Shown in pieces: positions 52,652-62,041 of a stretch of 64,000 bases of DNA; position 1 is the first letter of the stretch, and the number at the start of each line of letters is the position of its first letter. Source of the stretch: Paenibacillus roseus (GTDB taxonomy: Bacteria; Bacillota; Bacilli; Paenibacillales; Paenibacillaceae); contig NZ_JAELUP010000089.1 of NCBI RefSeq assembly GCF_016424485.1, positions 1 to 64,000 of the forward strand, given 5' to 3'. The notes under the pieces were generated by a model. It was given only the letters and a program-made list of their open reading frames with translations. It did not search any database and was not told the origin of the DNA. Both the position numbers and the translations under genes were made by a program.

Positions 52652-53006
52652 AGGACATGCTCCTTTTATCGTATCGATTCAGATCCGTATGTTCAATCTC
52701 TTTACCAAGTATTATACTAGGATTTATCGGGAAATCAATACGTTTTGTGAAAAAAATTAATTTTCGAAAATGCAGTCTGAAACGGTTGTACAAATAACCG
52801 GGGCAGGCTGCTGTTTTCGTTCGGCGTATTGCCCGGTCAAAGGACAGCAATTCCATTAGAAAAGCGCAAGTTCTAAGGCTAAATTTGCTGCGGAACTTGC
52901 GCTTTTTTCTGCATGGCTGCGGAAGTACAATCAATGCGCAGTTGCCTGAACGGAGGCAAAACTTTAATATAGAGGCTGTGAAACTAAAGCAAAGAGGAGA
53001 ATCGAG
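52652..53006 (+). ncRNA. possible small RNA or leader with terminator
   Basis: No protein gene is seen. ACCGGGGCA (about 52798-52806) can pair with TGCCCGGT (about 52838-52845), and inner CTGCTGT can instead pair with ACAGCA, so two exclusive folds are possible. A perfect terminator follows: AAAGCGCAAGTTC (52861-52873) with GAACTTGCGCTTTTTT (52893-52908). It lies ahead of the OmpR-type regulator gene but the terminator ends about 100 bp before its start. A free RNA or an attenuator is possible. Confidence 0.4.
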
Positions 53007-53690
53007 ATGACAACGGTGCTGGTCGTTGATGATGAGGCGCATATTCGGGAACTGGTGCGCTTATATTTGCAGGATGAAGGTATGGATATTGTGGAGAAAG
53101 CAAATGGCGAGGAAGCGTGGGAGTATATCAACTCTCATCCGGTCGATCTGGTCATACTCGATGTGATGATGCCGAAGATGGACGGCTGGGAGCTATGCAG
53201 ACGCCTGCGCGACTCTGGAGATATGCCGATATTGATGCTGACAGCCAAAGGGGAGGCGGGAGATCGCATTAAGGGCTTTACAGTGGGGACAGACGACTAT
53301 CTGATCAAGCCTTTTGAACCGATGGAGCTGGTCATGCGGGTAAAGGCGCTGCTCAGACGATACCGCATTTCCGTGTCTAATAGCATTCAGCTTGGGCGAA
53401 TTTTATTGGATAAACAGAGCTATTTGGTTACATTCAATGATACCGGAGCAGAGACGTCGCTTCCGCTTAAGGAATTCGAACTGCTCTATATTATGGCCAG
53501 TTATCCGGGACAACTGTTTACCAGGGAGATGCTCATTTCTCAAATTTGGGGTTATGAGTATGAGGGTGATGAGCGGACCGTCGATACTCATATCAAGAGA
53601 CTGCGCGAGCGGTTTGCCGATTACCAGGATGATTTCAAAATTGCAACCTTGCGCGGCCTGGGTTATCGCCTTGAGGTCGGTCATGATTAA
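53007..53690 (+). CDS. OmpR/PhoB-type response regulator
   Basis: A 227-residue regulator with receiver domain (VVDDEAHIRELVRLY, phospho-acceptor in ILDVMMP near residue 52, Lys in YLIKP) and a C-terminal winged helix (LPLKEFELLYIMASYPGQLF, EGDERTVDTHIKRLRER). The ribosome site is AGAGGAGAA. It overlaps the kinase gene by 8 bp. The pair sits next to an RND exporter which it may control. Confidence 0.92.
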   Translation: MTTVLVVDDEAHIRELVRLYLQDEGMDIVEKANGEEAWEYINSHPVDLVILDVMMPKMDGWELCRRLRDSGDMPILMLTAKGEAGDRIKGFTVGTDDYLIKPFEPMELVMRVKALLRRYRISVSNSIQLGRILLDKQSYLVTFNDTGAETSLPLKEFELLYIMASYPGQLFTREMLISQIWGYEYEGDERTVDTHIKRLRERFADYQDDFKIATLRGLGYRLEVGHD

Positions 53691-55047
53691 ATCGTTGTAT
53701 GTGCGCGTCATTCTGGTGTTTCTGGCAGCTGTCATCGGAAGTTTGGTTCTGACTCTTCTATTATATGGGAAGTTGTATGGCGGCCAGGTTAAAACGGTCA
53801 TACAGGATAGTCTGATCGAAAGCGGTAAAACCATTATTCAGTCTTACGAGCAATCGTATCCCGACAACCTTGAGCCGCTCATCGAAGGAATTAGCGCGTT
53901 GCCGATCTATACCCTCAATATTTATGACCAACAAGGTACGCTGCTTCATCAGAATCTTAGCCACACCGTGCAGCGCATTGCTGTGAATGACCAGCAGGTA
54001 GAGCAGGTGCTGAGCGGCGGTGTGTTGCGGGGCAAGGTGCCGGGACCCAATCATTCGGAAATTGTCGTGGGTCTTCCCTTTCAGGTGGGAGGCAAATCTT
54101 ACGCTTTGTTCCTCTCGCCAGAGGCGAGCCACCTGGAACGAATGCTGACTTATTTTTTTCGGTCCCAGCTTCTATTGGTGCTGCTATTCGGGAGTCTCCT
54201 AATTCTGATTGCGGCCGGGTACATCGTCAGACCGCTTCGCCAGCTTACACATGCGGCAAGACAGATGGCAAGGGGCGATTTCAGCTTTCGTCTGGAGACG
54301 AGAAGACGGGATGAGATCGGAGAACTCGCGCGCAGCTTCAATCTGATGGCGAAGGAACTTGGAGCGTTGGAGAAAAGCAGGAAGCAGTTTGTGTCGGATG
54401 TTTCGCATGAATTCAAATCGCCGCTTACCTCCATCAAAGGTTTTACCCAAGCGCTAAAGCACAAGAAGCTGGATGAAGAAAGCCGGCTGCGCCTGCTCGA
54501 TATTATGGAGACGGAGACGGACCGCTTGTCCCGGCTAAGCGGCGATTTGCTTCAACTGTCGACGCTGGAATATGAACATTTTCAACTGGATACCCGCGTG
54601 TTCAGGCTGGATGAGCAGCTGCGAAAAAGTGTGATTGCTTTTGAACCGCAATGGTTGGCTAAAAACATTGATGTTGAGCTGCAACTCGCTGACCTCCCTA
54701 TTCGGGCGGATGAAGACAGGTTGAATCTCGTGTGGACGAATTTGATCAGCAATAGCATTAAATTTACCGAACCAGACGGGACAATTCGCATAACGCTGGA
54801 GCGGGACAATGATACCGTAAACGTGGAGATTGCCGATACCGGCAGCGGCATTCCGCAGGATGAGCTGGACCAAATTTTCAAGCCTTTCTATAAAGTGGAT
54901 CGTTCGAGGGACCGGACAGCCAGCAGCGGAAGCGGCATCGGTCTGTCTATCGTTAAACGTATTGTAGCGCTGCATGATGGGAATATTAGGGTAACGAGTC
55001 AGCTGGGAGAAGGTACGATATTTGTCATCCACCTGCCGTCTGCATAA
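53683..55047 (+). CDS. HAMP sensor histidine kinase
   Basis: A 454-residue membrane kinase. Membrane segments at about 7-28 and 162-183 enclose an extracellular sensor; a HAMP domain follows, then phospho-acceptor His242 in VSHEFKSPLTSI and an ATPase domain (NLISNSIKFT, DTGSGI, SGSGIGLSIV). A much longer in-frame extension inside the regulator gene was rejected; ATG 53683 starts the membrane segment. Confidence 0.9.
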   Translation: MIKSLYVRVILVFLAAVIGSLVLTLLLYGKLYGGQVKTVIQDSLIESGKTIIQSYEQSYPDNLEPLIEGISALPIYTLNIYDQQGTLLHQNLSHTVQRIAVNDQQVEQVLSGGVLRGKVPGPNHSEIVVGLPFQVGGKSYALFLSPEASHLERMLTYFFRSQLLLVLLFGSLLILIAAGYIVRPLRQLTHAARQMARGDFSFRLETRRRDEIGELARSFNLMAKELGALEKSRKQFVSDVSHEFKSPLTSIKGFTQALKHKKLDEESRLRLLDIMETETDRLSRLSGDLLQLSTLEYEHFQLDTRVFRLDEQLRKSVIAFEPQWLAKNIDVELQLADLPIRADEDRLNLVWTNLISNSIKFTEPDGTIRITLERDNDTVNVEIADTGSGIPQDELDQIFKPFYKVDRSRDRTASSGSGIGLSIVKRIVALHDGNIRVTSQLGEGTIFVIHLPSA

Positions 55048-55125
55048 ATTTGTAATCCTTCATTCACAGAGGGTTCAAATGAATTGGCTATACTGCATGT
55101 ACAACTTATAGAGGAGAGAAGCCAA

Positions 55126-58100
55126 TTGAACCAGATTACCCGACTCAGCCTAAGAAACAGCGCTGCTGTCATCCTGTTGTGTTTGCTGGTATTAGGCTAC
55201 GGACTATATTCCGCAACTCAGATCAAACAGCAGACATTCCCCGATGTGGAATTCCCGGCTCTGTTTATTCAGGGCATACAGGCGGGAGCATCGACAGAGG
55301 AAATCGAGAGCGGCATTACAGGTCCGATTGAGGACAGCATCATTCGCCTGAAAAACTATGATTCCATCACAAGCACATCCGCTGAAAATGCCGCCAGTAT
55401 CGTGCTGCAGTTTCCGTTTGGTACCGATATGGACAAGCGAACAAGTGAGGTGGAGGGGGCAATCGCCAAGCTGAACCTGCCTGAACAGGCGAAAATAACG
55501 GTACAGCGTCTGTCGGCTTCTGCCGCACCAATCTATCAGGCGGCAGTCTATGCGTCAGATGGCCAAGCGGAAGAATTCTCCAACAAACTTCAAAATGAAA
55601 TTGTGCCTAAAATGGAAAAGCTGAGCGGCGTAAGCTCGGTCACTCTGAAAGGCATACCGACTGAGGAACTGCAAATTTCAGTCGACAAGACGAAAGCTGC
55701 CGGGTACGGCATTACGTTGAAAGCTATCCAGTCAGCGCTTGCCGGTCTCGATTATGCGCTGCCGCTAGGCGCTGTTCATGAAGAGGGCGCAACCATTCCC
55801 ATTCGACTCTCGGGCAAGATAGCTTCGGTAGCCCAAATTGAACAGCTTCCGCTTGCTCCCGCTGCCCCTGCAGGGGGTGAACATTCATCTGTCCCTCAGC
55901 AAGGCGCTGCCTCGACCACAAGCCCGCCTTCTGACGCTGCCGCCAGGGGAATCAAGCTAGCGGAAATTGCCACGGTAAGCACAGTAACTTCCCAGCAAGA
56001 AATCACACGGTTCAACGGGAAGCCCAGCTATGTTGTGGAGGTTATCAAAAATCAGAATGCGAATACAGCTGAAGTAGCCAATGAGGTAAAAGAACTGCTC
56101 ACTTATGAACAGGAGAACAGCGGTCTGGAGCTTCATGTGATTATAGATCAGGGGAAGGATATTGAGCAGTCCGTATCTTCGCTTGTCAAAGAAGGGCTAT
56201 TCGGCGCTTTATTTTGCGTGATCATCATCTTCCTGTTCCTGAGAAATATCCGGGCGACCCTGATTTCCATTCTTTCTTTGCCGTTGTCCATATTCGCCAC
56301 CATTGCCGTGCTGAACCAGATGGACTACACGCTTAATATTATGACGCTCGGCGGAATTGCGGTGTCCATTGGCCGGATTGTGGACGACAGTATCGTCGTC
56401 ATCGAGAATATTTATCGTTGGCGTCAGGAAAAAGGCGATCAGATGAGCGGCAAGGAGTTGGCCTGGCACGCCACCAGGGAAGTCATCGGGGCCGTCACCT
56501 CTTCCACAGTGGCCACGGTCGTTGTTTTTGCGCCGCTGGCTTTTGTGAGCGGCATTATCGGGGAGTTTTTTCGTCCCTTTTCGCTCGCGGTCGTTATTTC
56601 CATTGTGTCATCGCTGCTTGTCTCGGTCATGCTCATTCCGGTCCTTGGCGCAGCGTTGTTCAAGCGTGTCAAGCCTCACAAGGAAGGTGCCCGCCTAGCG
56701 GATGGATTCGAGCGTCTGCTCCGAGGCGCGCTTAAACGCAAGGGCTGGGTCATCACGGGCTCTGTACTGCTGCTCGCAGCTTCCTTGAGTATCATTCCAC
56801 TGCTTGGTGTGACCTTCCTGCCAGCAGATTCCGTTCCAACGGCCTCGATTAGCCTGACCTTGCCTCCGAGCAGCAGTATGGAGCAGACCGGGAAGATCAG
56901 TGAAAAAGCGGAACAGTACGTTGAATCCTTGCCGGGATTGGATACCGTCCTAGTAGCGGTCGGCGGCGCTTCCGGCAATCCGTTCCTTGGGCAGGGAGCA
57001 AAGAACAAGGCGTCTCTTACGGTTCAATTTGTCAAAGGCACGGATATGGATGCGGTCATCGAACAGGCCAACCGGGAGCTCCCGAAGATCGTAGCCGCGA
57101 TTCAAAATGGGGCGGTTGTCCAAATTCGCGAAGGACAGCAGCAGGGAATGCCTTCGGGCAATAATATTGACATTAATGTGTATTCAACGGACACTAAAGC
57201 TTTGGCCCAGGCAGCCCGCCAGATTGAGGATCTGATGAAGCAGGACGCGGAGTTGAAGGATATAACCAATTCCATGAATGAGCTGATTCCAAAATGGGAG
57301 CTTACGCTCAAAGATAATGCCGAAGGCGTCAGTCCGTACCTGATTATGCAAATCGTCGGGGAGCAGCTCCGTCCTGTAGACGGGGGAACCTATACAATTG
57401 CAGGCAAAGAACGCCATATAACGATTGGATACCAGCAGCAGATTGCTGCCCGTGAAGAGTTGGAAAACTTGTTGATCCCGACGAATGCAGGGCTGGTCCG
57501 GCTGAAAGATATTGCTGAACTATCCGAGCAAAAGGCGCTGGTCACAGTTCAGCATAATGAAGGGAAGACGTATGCTCAAGTCAAAGCGTATGTGAAAGGC
57601 AGCGACACTGCCACTGTCACCAAGCGCGTGCTCAAGGATATCGACAGTCTAAGCTTGCCTCAAGGGGTCGAAATCGTAGTCGGAGGCGGTCTGAAAATGA
57701 TTAAGGAGGGCTTCGTCCAGATGGGCATTGCGATGGCTGCAGCTGTCGGGCTGGTGTTCCTGGTGTTAAGCGTGACCTTCAGCGGACTGCTTACTCCACT
57801 TCTTATCTTATCTTCGTTGCTGTTTATACCGGTTGGCTCGTTAAACGCGTTGCTGTTGACTGGACAGGCTTTGTCCATGAGCGCAATGATCGGCATGCTC
57901 ATGTTGGTCGGCATTGTCGTGACCAATGCCGTTGTGCTGCTAGATAGGGCGGAGAAGAACCGCCTTGCCGGCGCGGAGCTGAGAGAGGCGATCATCGAGG
58001 CTGCGCGCACACGCCTCAGACCGATTCTGATGACGGCGTTCGCCACGATGCTTGCGCTTGTACCGCTAGCCTTGTCAGGCTCATCAACGAGTCTGATATC

Positions 58101-58227
58101 GGGCAGTCTGGCCATTACAGTGATCGGAGGCTTATTTACCTCAACCTTGCTGACTCTGATTGTTGTACCGACGTTGTACGAGATAGCCTGGACAAAAAGA
58201 ACGTTCAAGCGAACCGACAGCATCTAA
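55126..58227 (+). CDS. RND family exporter (SwrC/AcrB type)
   Basis: A 1033-residue RND pump with 12 membrane segments and two large outer loops. Visible family parts are FPDVEFPALFIQGIQAGASTEEIE, AVSIGRIVDDSIVVIENIYR (the proton relay region) and GIVVTNAVVLLDRAEKNR. It resembles Bacillus SwrC, which protects against surfactin-type lipopeptides. The TTG at 55126 follows GAGGAGA. It has an extra Pro/Ser/Ala-rich insert near residues 245-275. The nearby two-component system probably regulates it. Confidence 0.9.
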   Translation: MNQITRLSLRNSAAVILLCLLVLGYGLYSATQIKQQTFPDVEFPALFIQGIQAGASTEEIESGITGPIEDSIIRLKNYDSITSTSAENAASIVLQFPFGTDMDKRTSEVEGAIAKLNLPEQAKITVQRLSASAAPIYQAAVYASDGQAEEFSNKLQNEIVPKMEKLSGVSSVTLKGIPTEELQISVDKTKAAGYGITLKAIQSALAGLDYALPLGAVHEEGATIPIRLSGKIASVAQIEQLPLAPAAPAGGEHSSVPQQGAASTTSPPSDAAARGIKLAEIATVSTVTSQQEITRFNGKPSYVVEVIKNQNANTAEVANEVKELLTYEQENSGLELHVIIDQGKDIEQSVSSLVKEGLFGALFCVIIIFLFLRNIRATLISILSLPLSIFATIAVLNQMDYTLNIMTLGGIAVSIGRIVDDSIVVIENIYRWRQEKGDQMSGKELAWHATREVIGAVTSSTVATVVVFAPLAFVSGIIGEFFRPFSLAVVISIVSSLLVSVMLIPVLGAALFKRVKPHKEGARLADGFERLLRGALKRKGWVITGSVLLLAASLSIIPLLGVTFLPADSVPTASISLTLPPSSSMEQTGKISEKAEQYVESLPGLDTVLVAVGGASGNPFLGQGAKNKASLTVQFVKGTDMDAVIEQANRELPKIVAAIQNGAVVQIREGQQQGMPSGNNIDINVYSTDTKALAQAARQIEDLMKQDAELKDITNSMNELIPKWELTLKDNAEGVSPYLIMQIVGEQLRPVDGGTYTIAGKERHITIGYQQQIAAREELENLLIPTNAGLVRLKDIAELSEQKALVTVQHNEGKTYAQVKAYVKGSDTATVTKRVLKDIDSLSLPQGVEIVVGGGLKMIKEGFVQMGIAMAAAVGLVFLVLSVTFSGLLTPLLILSSLLFIPVGSLNALLLTGQALSMSAMIGMLMLVGIVVTNAVVLLDRAEKNRLAGAELREAIIEAARTRLRPILMTAFATMLALVPLALSGSSTSLISGSLAITVIGGLFTSTLLTLIVVPTLYEIAWTKRTFKRTDSI

Positions 58228-58278
58228 CATCTGGAGACACAGCAATGTTCAATCTTTAACTGCATAGAGGAACCGAAA

Positions 58279-58311
58279 GACGGCCCTGGATCTGTCAGGG
58301 GCCGTTTTTTT
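58279..58311 (+). terminator. terminator of the RND gene
   Basis: CGGCCCTG (58281-58288) pairs with CAGGGGCCG (58296-58304), followed by seven T. Confidence 0.9.
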
Positions 58312-58337
58312 GACACATTCTAAGAGTTTTGAGCATA

Positions 58338-58386
58338 TTGACAAAAAAGAAAAACGGTGAGAGAATGTTACCTAACGACCGTTAGG
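58338..58386 (+). promoter_or_regulatory. promoter and operator of the TetR-SMR operon
   Basis: TTGACA (58338-58343), a 17-bp spacer and GAGAAT form the promoter. The perfect palindrome CCTAACGACCGTTAGG is at 58371-58386 just behind, overlapping the start. This is the usual position for TetR autorepression. Confidence 0.8.
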
Positions 58387-58396
58387 AAGGTGATAT

Positions 58397-58975
58397 ATGA
58401 GTGCACATAAGATACTGCTAGCAGCACGGTCCTGCTTTGCCAAGGAAGGGTACGAGGGCGCCTCTCTGCAAAAAATTGCCGAGGAGGTCGGAATTAAAAA
58501 GCCTTCTATTTATGCCCATTACAAGGGGAAGGAAGACTTGTTTTTGCATGTCATGAAGCTGGTTTTTGCAACGGAAAAGCGGCGAATCATCGATTATTAT
58601 ATACGGAATCAGCAGGTTCGCTTCGAATTGCGGATGAACCATTTTTTTCACTGGATGCTGCAAGAGTATGAGCTGAATGACAATGCGCGATTTTTAATTC
58701 GGATGGGCTATTATCCGCCCGCCGGACTTTATGACCAGGTCATGGACATATTAATTCCATTCCTCGACGGATTGCGACGGGCCTTGACCCGGCTGCTGGA
58801 GCGGGAGAGGATGGCTGGCGGTGTTAGTTGCAAAGACCCTCGGGAGGCGGCTCTTGCCTTCCTGACCATTGTTGAGGGAGCATTAATGGAGCTTGTCTGC
58901 GGGCGGCGTGATCGCTATTTGGGGCGCGTAGAAGCAGTATGGCCGATTTATTGGCAAGGGATGAATACGCAGTAA
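58397..58975 (+). CDS. TetR family repressor of the SMR genes
   Basis: A 192-residue TetR regulator with helix-turn-helix (GASLQKIAEEVGIKKPSIYAHYKGKEDLF) at residues 24-52. It precedes two SMR genes, the order of Bacillus subtilis yvdT-yvdS-yvdR. It has an operator-like palindrome in its promoter, so it probably represses itself and the exporters. Confidence 0.87.
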   Translation: MSAHKILLAARSCFAKEGYEGASLQKIAEEVGIKKPSIYAHYKGKEDLFLHVMKLVFATEKRRIIDYYIRNQQVRFELRMNHFFHWMLQEYELNDNARFLIRMGYYPPAGLYDQVMDILIPFLDGLRRALTRLLERERMAGGVSCKDPREAALAFLTIVEGALMELVCGRRDRYLGRVEAVWPIYWQGMNTQ

Positions 58976-59035
58976 AGCTACAATTGTGCAACGACTTGTT
59001 GCATGGAGAAGATTAAATGGGAAAGCAGGATGAAT

Positions 59036-59389
59036 ATGAATCGTGTATGGCTGTATGTATTTGGAGCTGGGGCGTTGGAAGTGTTGTGGGTTATCGGTCT
59101 TAGACATTCATCGAATGTGCTGGAGTGGACGGGTACCGCCATATCCATTCTGTTCAGCTTTATGATTTTGATCAAGGCTGCTCGGACATTGCCGGTAGGA
59201 ACTGTCTATGCGGTGTTTGCCGGACTGGGGACCTGCGGCACAGTATTGGTCGAAATGCTGGTCTTCGGCGAACCATTCAAATGGAACAAAATATTGCTTA
59301 TTGCAGTTTTGCTGACGGGTGTTATCGGGCTGAAACTTATCTCTAAGGACAATGAGCAACAAGTTGCGAAAGCGGGGGAGACGCAATGA
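59036..59389 (+). CDS. SMR multidrug exporter subunit 1
   Basis: A small multidrug-resistance protein, 117 residues from ATG 59036, with four membrane segments and the conserved membrane Glu in GALEVLWVIG. I chose 59036 because AGGATGAAT gives better spacing than the ATGs at 59003 and 59030. It likely forms a heterodimer with the next protein. A palindrome TGCAAC-GTTGCA (58987-59003) lies upstream. Confidence 0.85.
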   Translation: MNRVWLYVFGAGALEVLWVIGLRHSSNVLEWTGTAISILFSFMILIKAARTLPVGTVYAVFAGLGTCGTVLVEMLVFGEPFKWNKILLIAVLLTGVIGLKLISKDNEQQVAKAGETQ

Positions 59390-59700
59390 GCTGGCTGGCA
59401 CTGGGTTTGGCAGGATGTTTTGAGGTGATTGGCGTATTGAATCTGAAACGGGTCGCCATGAAAAAGGGCCGGAGTTCGATTATCCTGTTAATTGTCTCCT
59501 TCTTCTTCAGTTTTTTACTGTTGACTTATGCAATGATTCAGATTCCAATGGGAACGGCTTATGCGGTATGGACCGGTATTGGCACGGTTGGAGCGGCGGT
59601 GCTTGGGATGGTTGTGTACAAGGAGCCGAAGGAATGGAGAAGGCTGCTCTGTATTGCGATGATTCTCGCAGCCGCTATCGGACTTAAGCTGACGGTATGA
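59386..59700 (+). CDS. SMR multidrug exporter subunit 2
   Basis: 104 residues, four membrane segments, conserved Glu in GCFEVIGV near residue 13 and the PMGTAYAVWTGIGTVG signature. It starts inside the end of the upstream gene (ATGA). Paired SMR proteins of this type extrude cationic compounds or guanidine-like molecules. Confidence 0.9.
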   Translation: MSWLALGLAGCFEVIGVLNLKRVAMKKGRSSIILLIVSFFFSFLLLTYAMIQIPMGTAYAVWTGIGTVGAAVLGMVVYKEPKEWRRLLCIAMILAAAIGLKLTV

Positions 59701-59741
59701 GCAGGAGCCTGATTCATGATGGGAACTTTATAAAGCATGGA

Positions 59742-59776
59742 GAAAACTCGTCTGGTTTTAAGGGACGAGTTTTCTT
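59742..59776 (+). terminator. terminator of the TetR-SMR operon
   Basis: GAAAACTCGTC (59742-59752) pairs perfectly with GACGAGTTTTC (59764-59774), then TTGTTG. Confidence 0.88.
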
Positions 59777-60148
59777 GTTGTGCATTCATAGAGAAGTCCG
59801 CGCAGTTTCATTTTCTCGTTTTGAAGGGATTGGAACAAGGAGAATACCGGGAGAGGGGTGCGTTCAAGATCATGATTTTCGTTATTGGAATGAATAGAGC
59901 GGATGAAATGCTGTAAAAATGAATGCACGGGGAGAGTATAATGGGCTCAATACCAGAGGTAGCGCTTGAGGTATCGGGCCGGCACGATGCATTGCCGATA
60001 CGAATGGTTGAATCAACTTGTAATCGTTAATGCAACGCAGGCAGGCGGGATTATCATGAATGTTCGCTGGTAGGTTTTTATCCCGCTGCAGCCGTGGTTA
60101 TGCGGTAAAATTACCACATTTGGGCATTAAATAGATTGTCTTGACTGG
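59777..60148 (+). other. intergenic region upstream of the XRE regulator gene end
   Basis: No clear gene. A 29-codon frame at 59941-60030 has GGGGAG seven bases ahead but no recognisable content. An inverted repeat GTATCGG...CCGATAC lies inside it (about 59972-60001). Confidence 0.3.
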
Positions 60149-60547
60149 TTAGTGCTCGTTCATTGGCGTTGGTGTGTGTTGCTCGGCCAGCAAAAACTGC
60201 ATAAATTTTCGAATCGTTCGTTTATTTGCCGGATTCAACAACCGGCAGTCCGCTAAAAACTGCATTTCTTCGCCGGTCGGCTTATCAAATGCCTTTAAAG
60301 AGTCAGGTTTGCCTCTTGGCGCCTGAGGGAGCGTTTGCGGAGGAGAGCCCTTACCCAAGAGCAGCCATTCCGCACTGGGTGAAAACTCGTTCACTACAGC
60401 AATTAACGTATCGGCGGAGGGCTTGTTTTTTCCTTGTTCAATATCGCTTAGTCTACCTTGGGAAAGGTTGATCAGGCGAGCAAATTCAGACTGCTTCATT
60501 CCTGCCATCTTACGCAGGTACAGAAATCTCTCTGCAAAAGTTTGCAT
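60149..60547 (-). CDS. XRE-family phage-repressor-like regulator
   Basis: A 132-residue regulator: helix-turn-helix at residues 6-62 (LRKMAGMKQSEFARLINLSQGRLSDIEQGKNKPSADTL), with the standard residues of the CI/Cro family, then a C-terminal region ending in FMQFLLAEQHT. The size and layout are like phage-derived or SinR-type repressors. Its promoter region has repeated ATCAGATA elements. Confidence 0.82.
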   Translation of the reverse strand: MQTFAERFLYLRKMAGMKQSEFARLINLSQGRLSDIEQGKNKPSADTLIAVVNEFSPSAEWLLLGKGSPPQTLPQAPRGKPDSLKAFDKPTGEEMQFLADCRLLNPANKRTIRKFMQFLLAEQHTPTPMNEH

Positions 60548-60933
60548 AAATCTCCTCCATAAAATATAAATCCGATATCAGATACTGAGGCGATAAAAAA
60601 GCTTTTTTTGTTGAAATTATTCCTTATCAGATATATGATGGTTACAGTGGTAGTACTACCACATTTATTATATCACCATAAATGATGTCATTCCTTTGGG
60701 AGGTACGAAATGAGGCCGTATCCTTCAGCTGTATCAGCATAACTTGAAGCCCTGATAACCGTTCGTTATCATTATCCTTTTCACATGGTAAGCAGATTAT
60801 TTACCACTCCAAATCGGAACAGATTCTAAAGCTGTATCAGTATAGATATAGTCAGAATGACATGGACCGGATCGAAAGTGGTTTTATTATCGGGAATTTT
60901 TGTCGTAATTTGTAGGAAATATGGAATAAAAGG
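60548..60933. promoter_or_regulatory. regulatory region with repeated palindromes
   Basis: ATCAGATA occurs at 60577-60584 and 60626-60633 (candidate XRE operators). A perfect 16-bp palindrome GTGGTAGTACTACCAC is at 60647-60662, GATAACCGTTCGTTATC at 60754-60770, and AGCTGTATCAGNATA at 60727-60741 and 60830-60844, with a similar ACTGTATCAATATCA at 61381-61395. No gene is visible. Confidence 0.5.
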
Positions 60934-61302
60934 ATGAGAAATGTGAAACGAATTTTAATCGCGGATGATGCTGAAGTCGTACGTCTGTCACTTAAGACGC
61001 TGTTGTTTGCCGCGGGCTTCAACGTTGTGGCGGAGGCACGGACCGGCAAGGAGGCGGTTCAACTATATGAGCAACACAAGCCCGATCTGGTCACCATGGA
61101 TATCTCCATGCCGGAGATGAACGGGGTCGAGGCAACAAAACAGATCATGGCGATGGATACGGAAGCGAGAATTGTAGTTTGCTCCGCACTGGGACAGCAG
61201 CAGCTTGCTGCAGAAGCCGTCGAGGCGGGGGCCAAGCATATAATCCAAAAGCCGCTTTTCAACGACCGGCTAATGAGTGCGATTAACAAGGCTTTTATTT
61301 AA
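60934..61302 (+). CDS. single-domain CheY-like response regulator
   Basis: A 122-residue receiver domain without output domain: DDAEVVRLSL for the acidic pocket, phospho-acceptor in TMDISMPEMNG near residue 56, Ser in VCSALGQ and Lys in IIQKPL near 106. A GTG nine bases later (60943, MKRILIADDA) has AGGATGAGAAA ahead and may be the true start. It lies in a cluster with Sda-like and EAL proteins; its kinase is not linked. Confidence 0.85.
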   Translation: MRNVKRILIADDAEVVRLSLKTLLFAAGFNVVAEARTGKEAVQLYEQHKPDLVTMDISMPEMNGVEATKQIMAMDTEARIVVCSALGQQQLAAEAVEAGAKHIIQKPLFNDRLMSAINKAFI

Positions 61303-61410
61303 CAGTCCCTCCTGACATCTGACAGCAGCAGATCACCCCGCCTTATGTGAAGCCGTTCTAATGAGAGCACTCGGCGGATGACTGTATCAATATCATGGGA
61401 GGTGTTGTGA

Positions 61411-61617
61411 TTGCAGGAAATCAGAAGGCTGACACTCTTTGGTTTAGCTGTGAAGAGGGCCCTTCTTGAGAAGCAAATGACGCAGAAGCAGTTTTGTGAA
61501 AAAGAAGGCATTCCCGTCAATCGGTTTACAGAGATATTGTATGGACTTCGACCGGGTAAGCGATATCGCAATAAAATTGCAGAGGCCTTAGGCATAGATC
61601 GGATATACAATGGATGA
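61411..61617 (+). CDS. small HTH (XRE-like) protein
   Basis: A 68-residue protein made almost only of a helix-turn-helix: FGLAVKRALLEKQMTQKQF, then CEKEGIPVNRFTEILYGLRPGKRYRNKIAEALGI. The TTG start follows GGGAGGTG. It is like phage or mobile-element regulators. No target is known. Confidence 0.72.
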   Translation: MQEIRRLTLFGLAVKRALLEKQMTQKQFCEKEGIPVNRFTEILYGLRPGKRYRNKIAEALGIDRIYNG

Positions 61618-61665
61618 GCTCTCTGACGGTAGGGAGACGTTTTTTGGAAGGAAAAGGATGTGCCA

Positions 61666-61839
61666 ATGAAAATCAAGCCTTACATTATTGATCGTAAATC
61701 GTTGTCTGATGACCTGCTTATTCAATGTTATTACCAAGCGATTCGTCTGAACTGTGATGAGCGTTTTATTCAAATTTTAAAGGACTCCATTCAACATCGC
61801 AGTCTGGTCTTGGAGCCGGAGAGTTCCAAGCAAGTATAA
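61666..61839 (+). CDS. sda: Sda-family sporulation kinase inhibitor
   Basis: A 57-residue protein behind AAAAGGATG. Its residues 12-45 match Bacillus subtilis Sda in pattern: LSDDLLIQCYYQAIRL, then ERFIQILKDSIQHRSL, compared with LSDELLIESYFKAT and FIELIENEIKRRSL. Sda is a helical hairpin that blocks the histidine kinases KinA/KinB, delaying sporulation when DNA replication is disturbed. This copy has a short extra N terminus and an acidic tail. It sits behind the small HTH gene and ahead of an EAL protein. Confidence 0.8.
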   Translation: MKIKPYIIDRKSLSDDLLIQCYYQAIRLNCDERFIQILKDSIQHRSLVLEPESSKQV

Positions 61840-62041
61840 AAATATAAGCAAGGACCGGGACGCTAGCAGCTCTCATTGCCTGAAAGCTCAGTTCTTGCAT
61901 TTCTGTCGTGCAACGAAGCTTTTGTCCGTCAAAGGACTGAAAAGCCGTTTGCGTTTGATACGAAGAAGTCCTGCATTAGCAGCATGATCAGATTTACAAA
62001 TAGCGGTTTGATGGGAATACAACCGGGAGGATGTATGGCCA
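61840..62041 (+). other. intergenic region ahead of the EAL gene
   Basis: No recognisable gene. GGGAGG (62025-62030) serves the GTG start of the EAL protein. A GGDEF domain, often upstream of EAL domains, is not present here in any frame. Confidence 0.4.
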
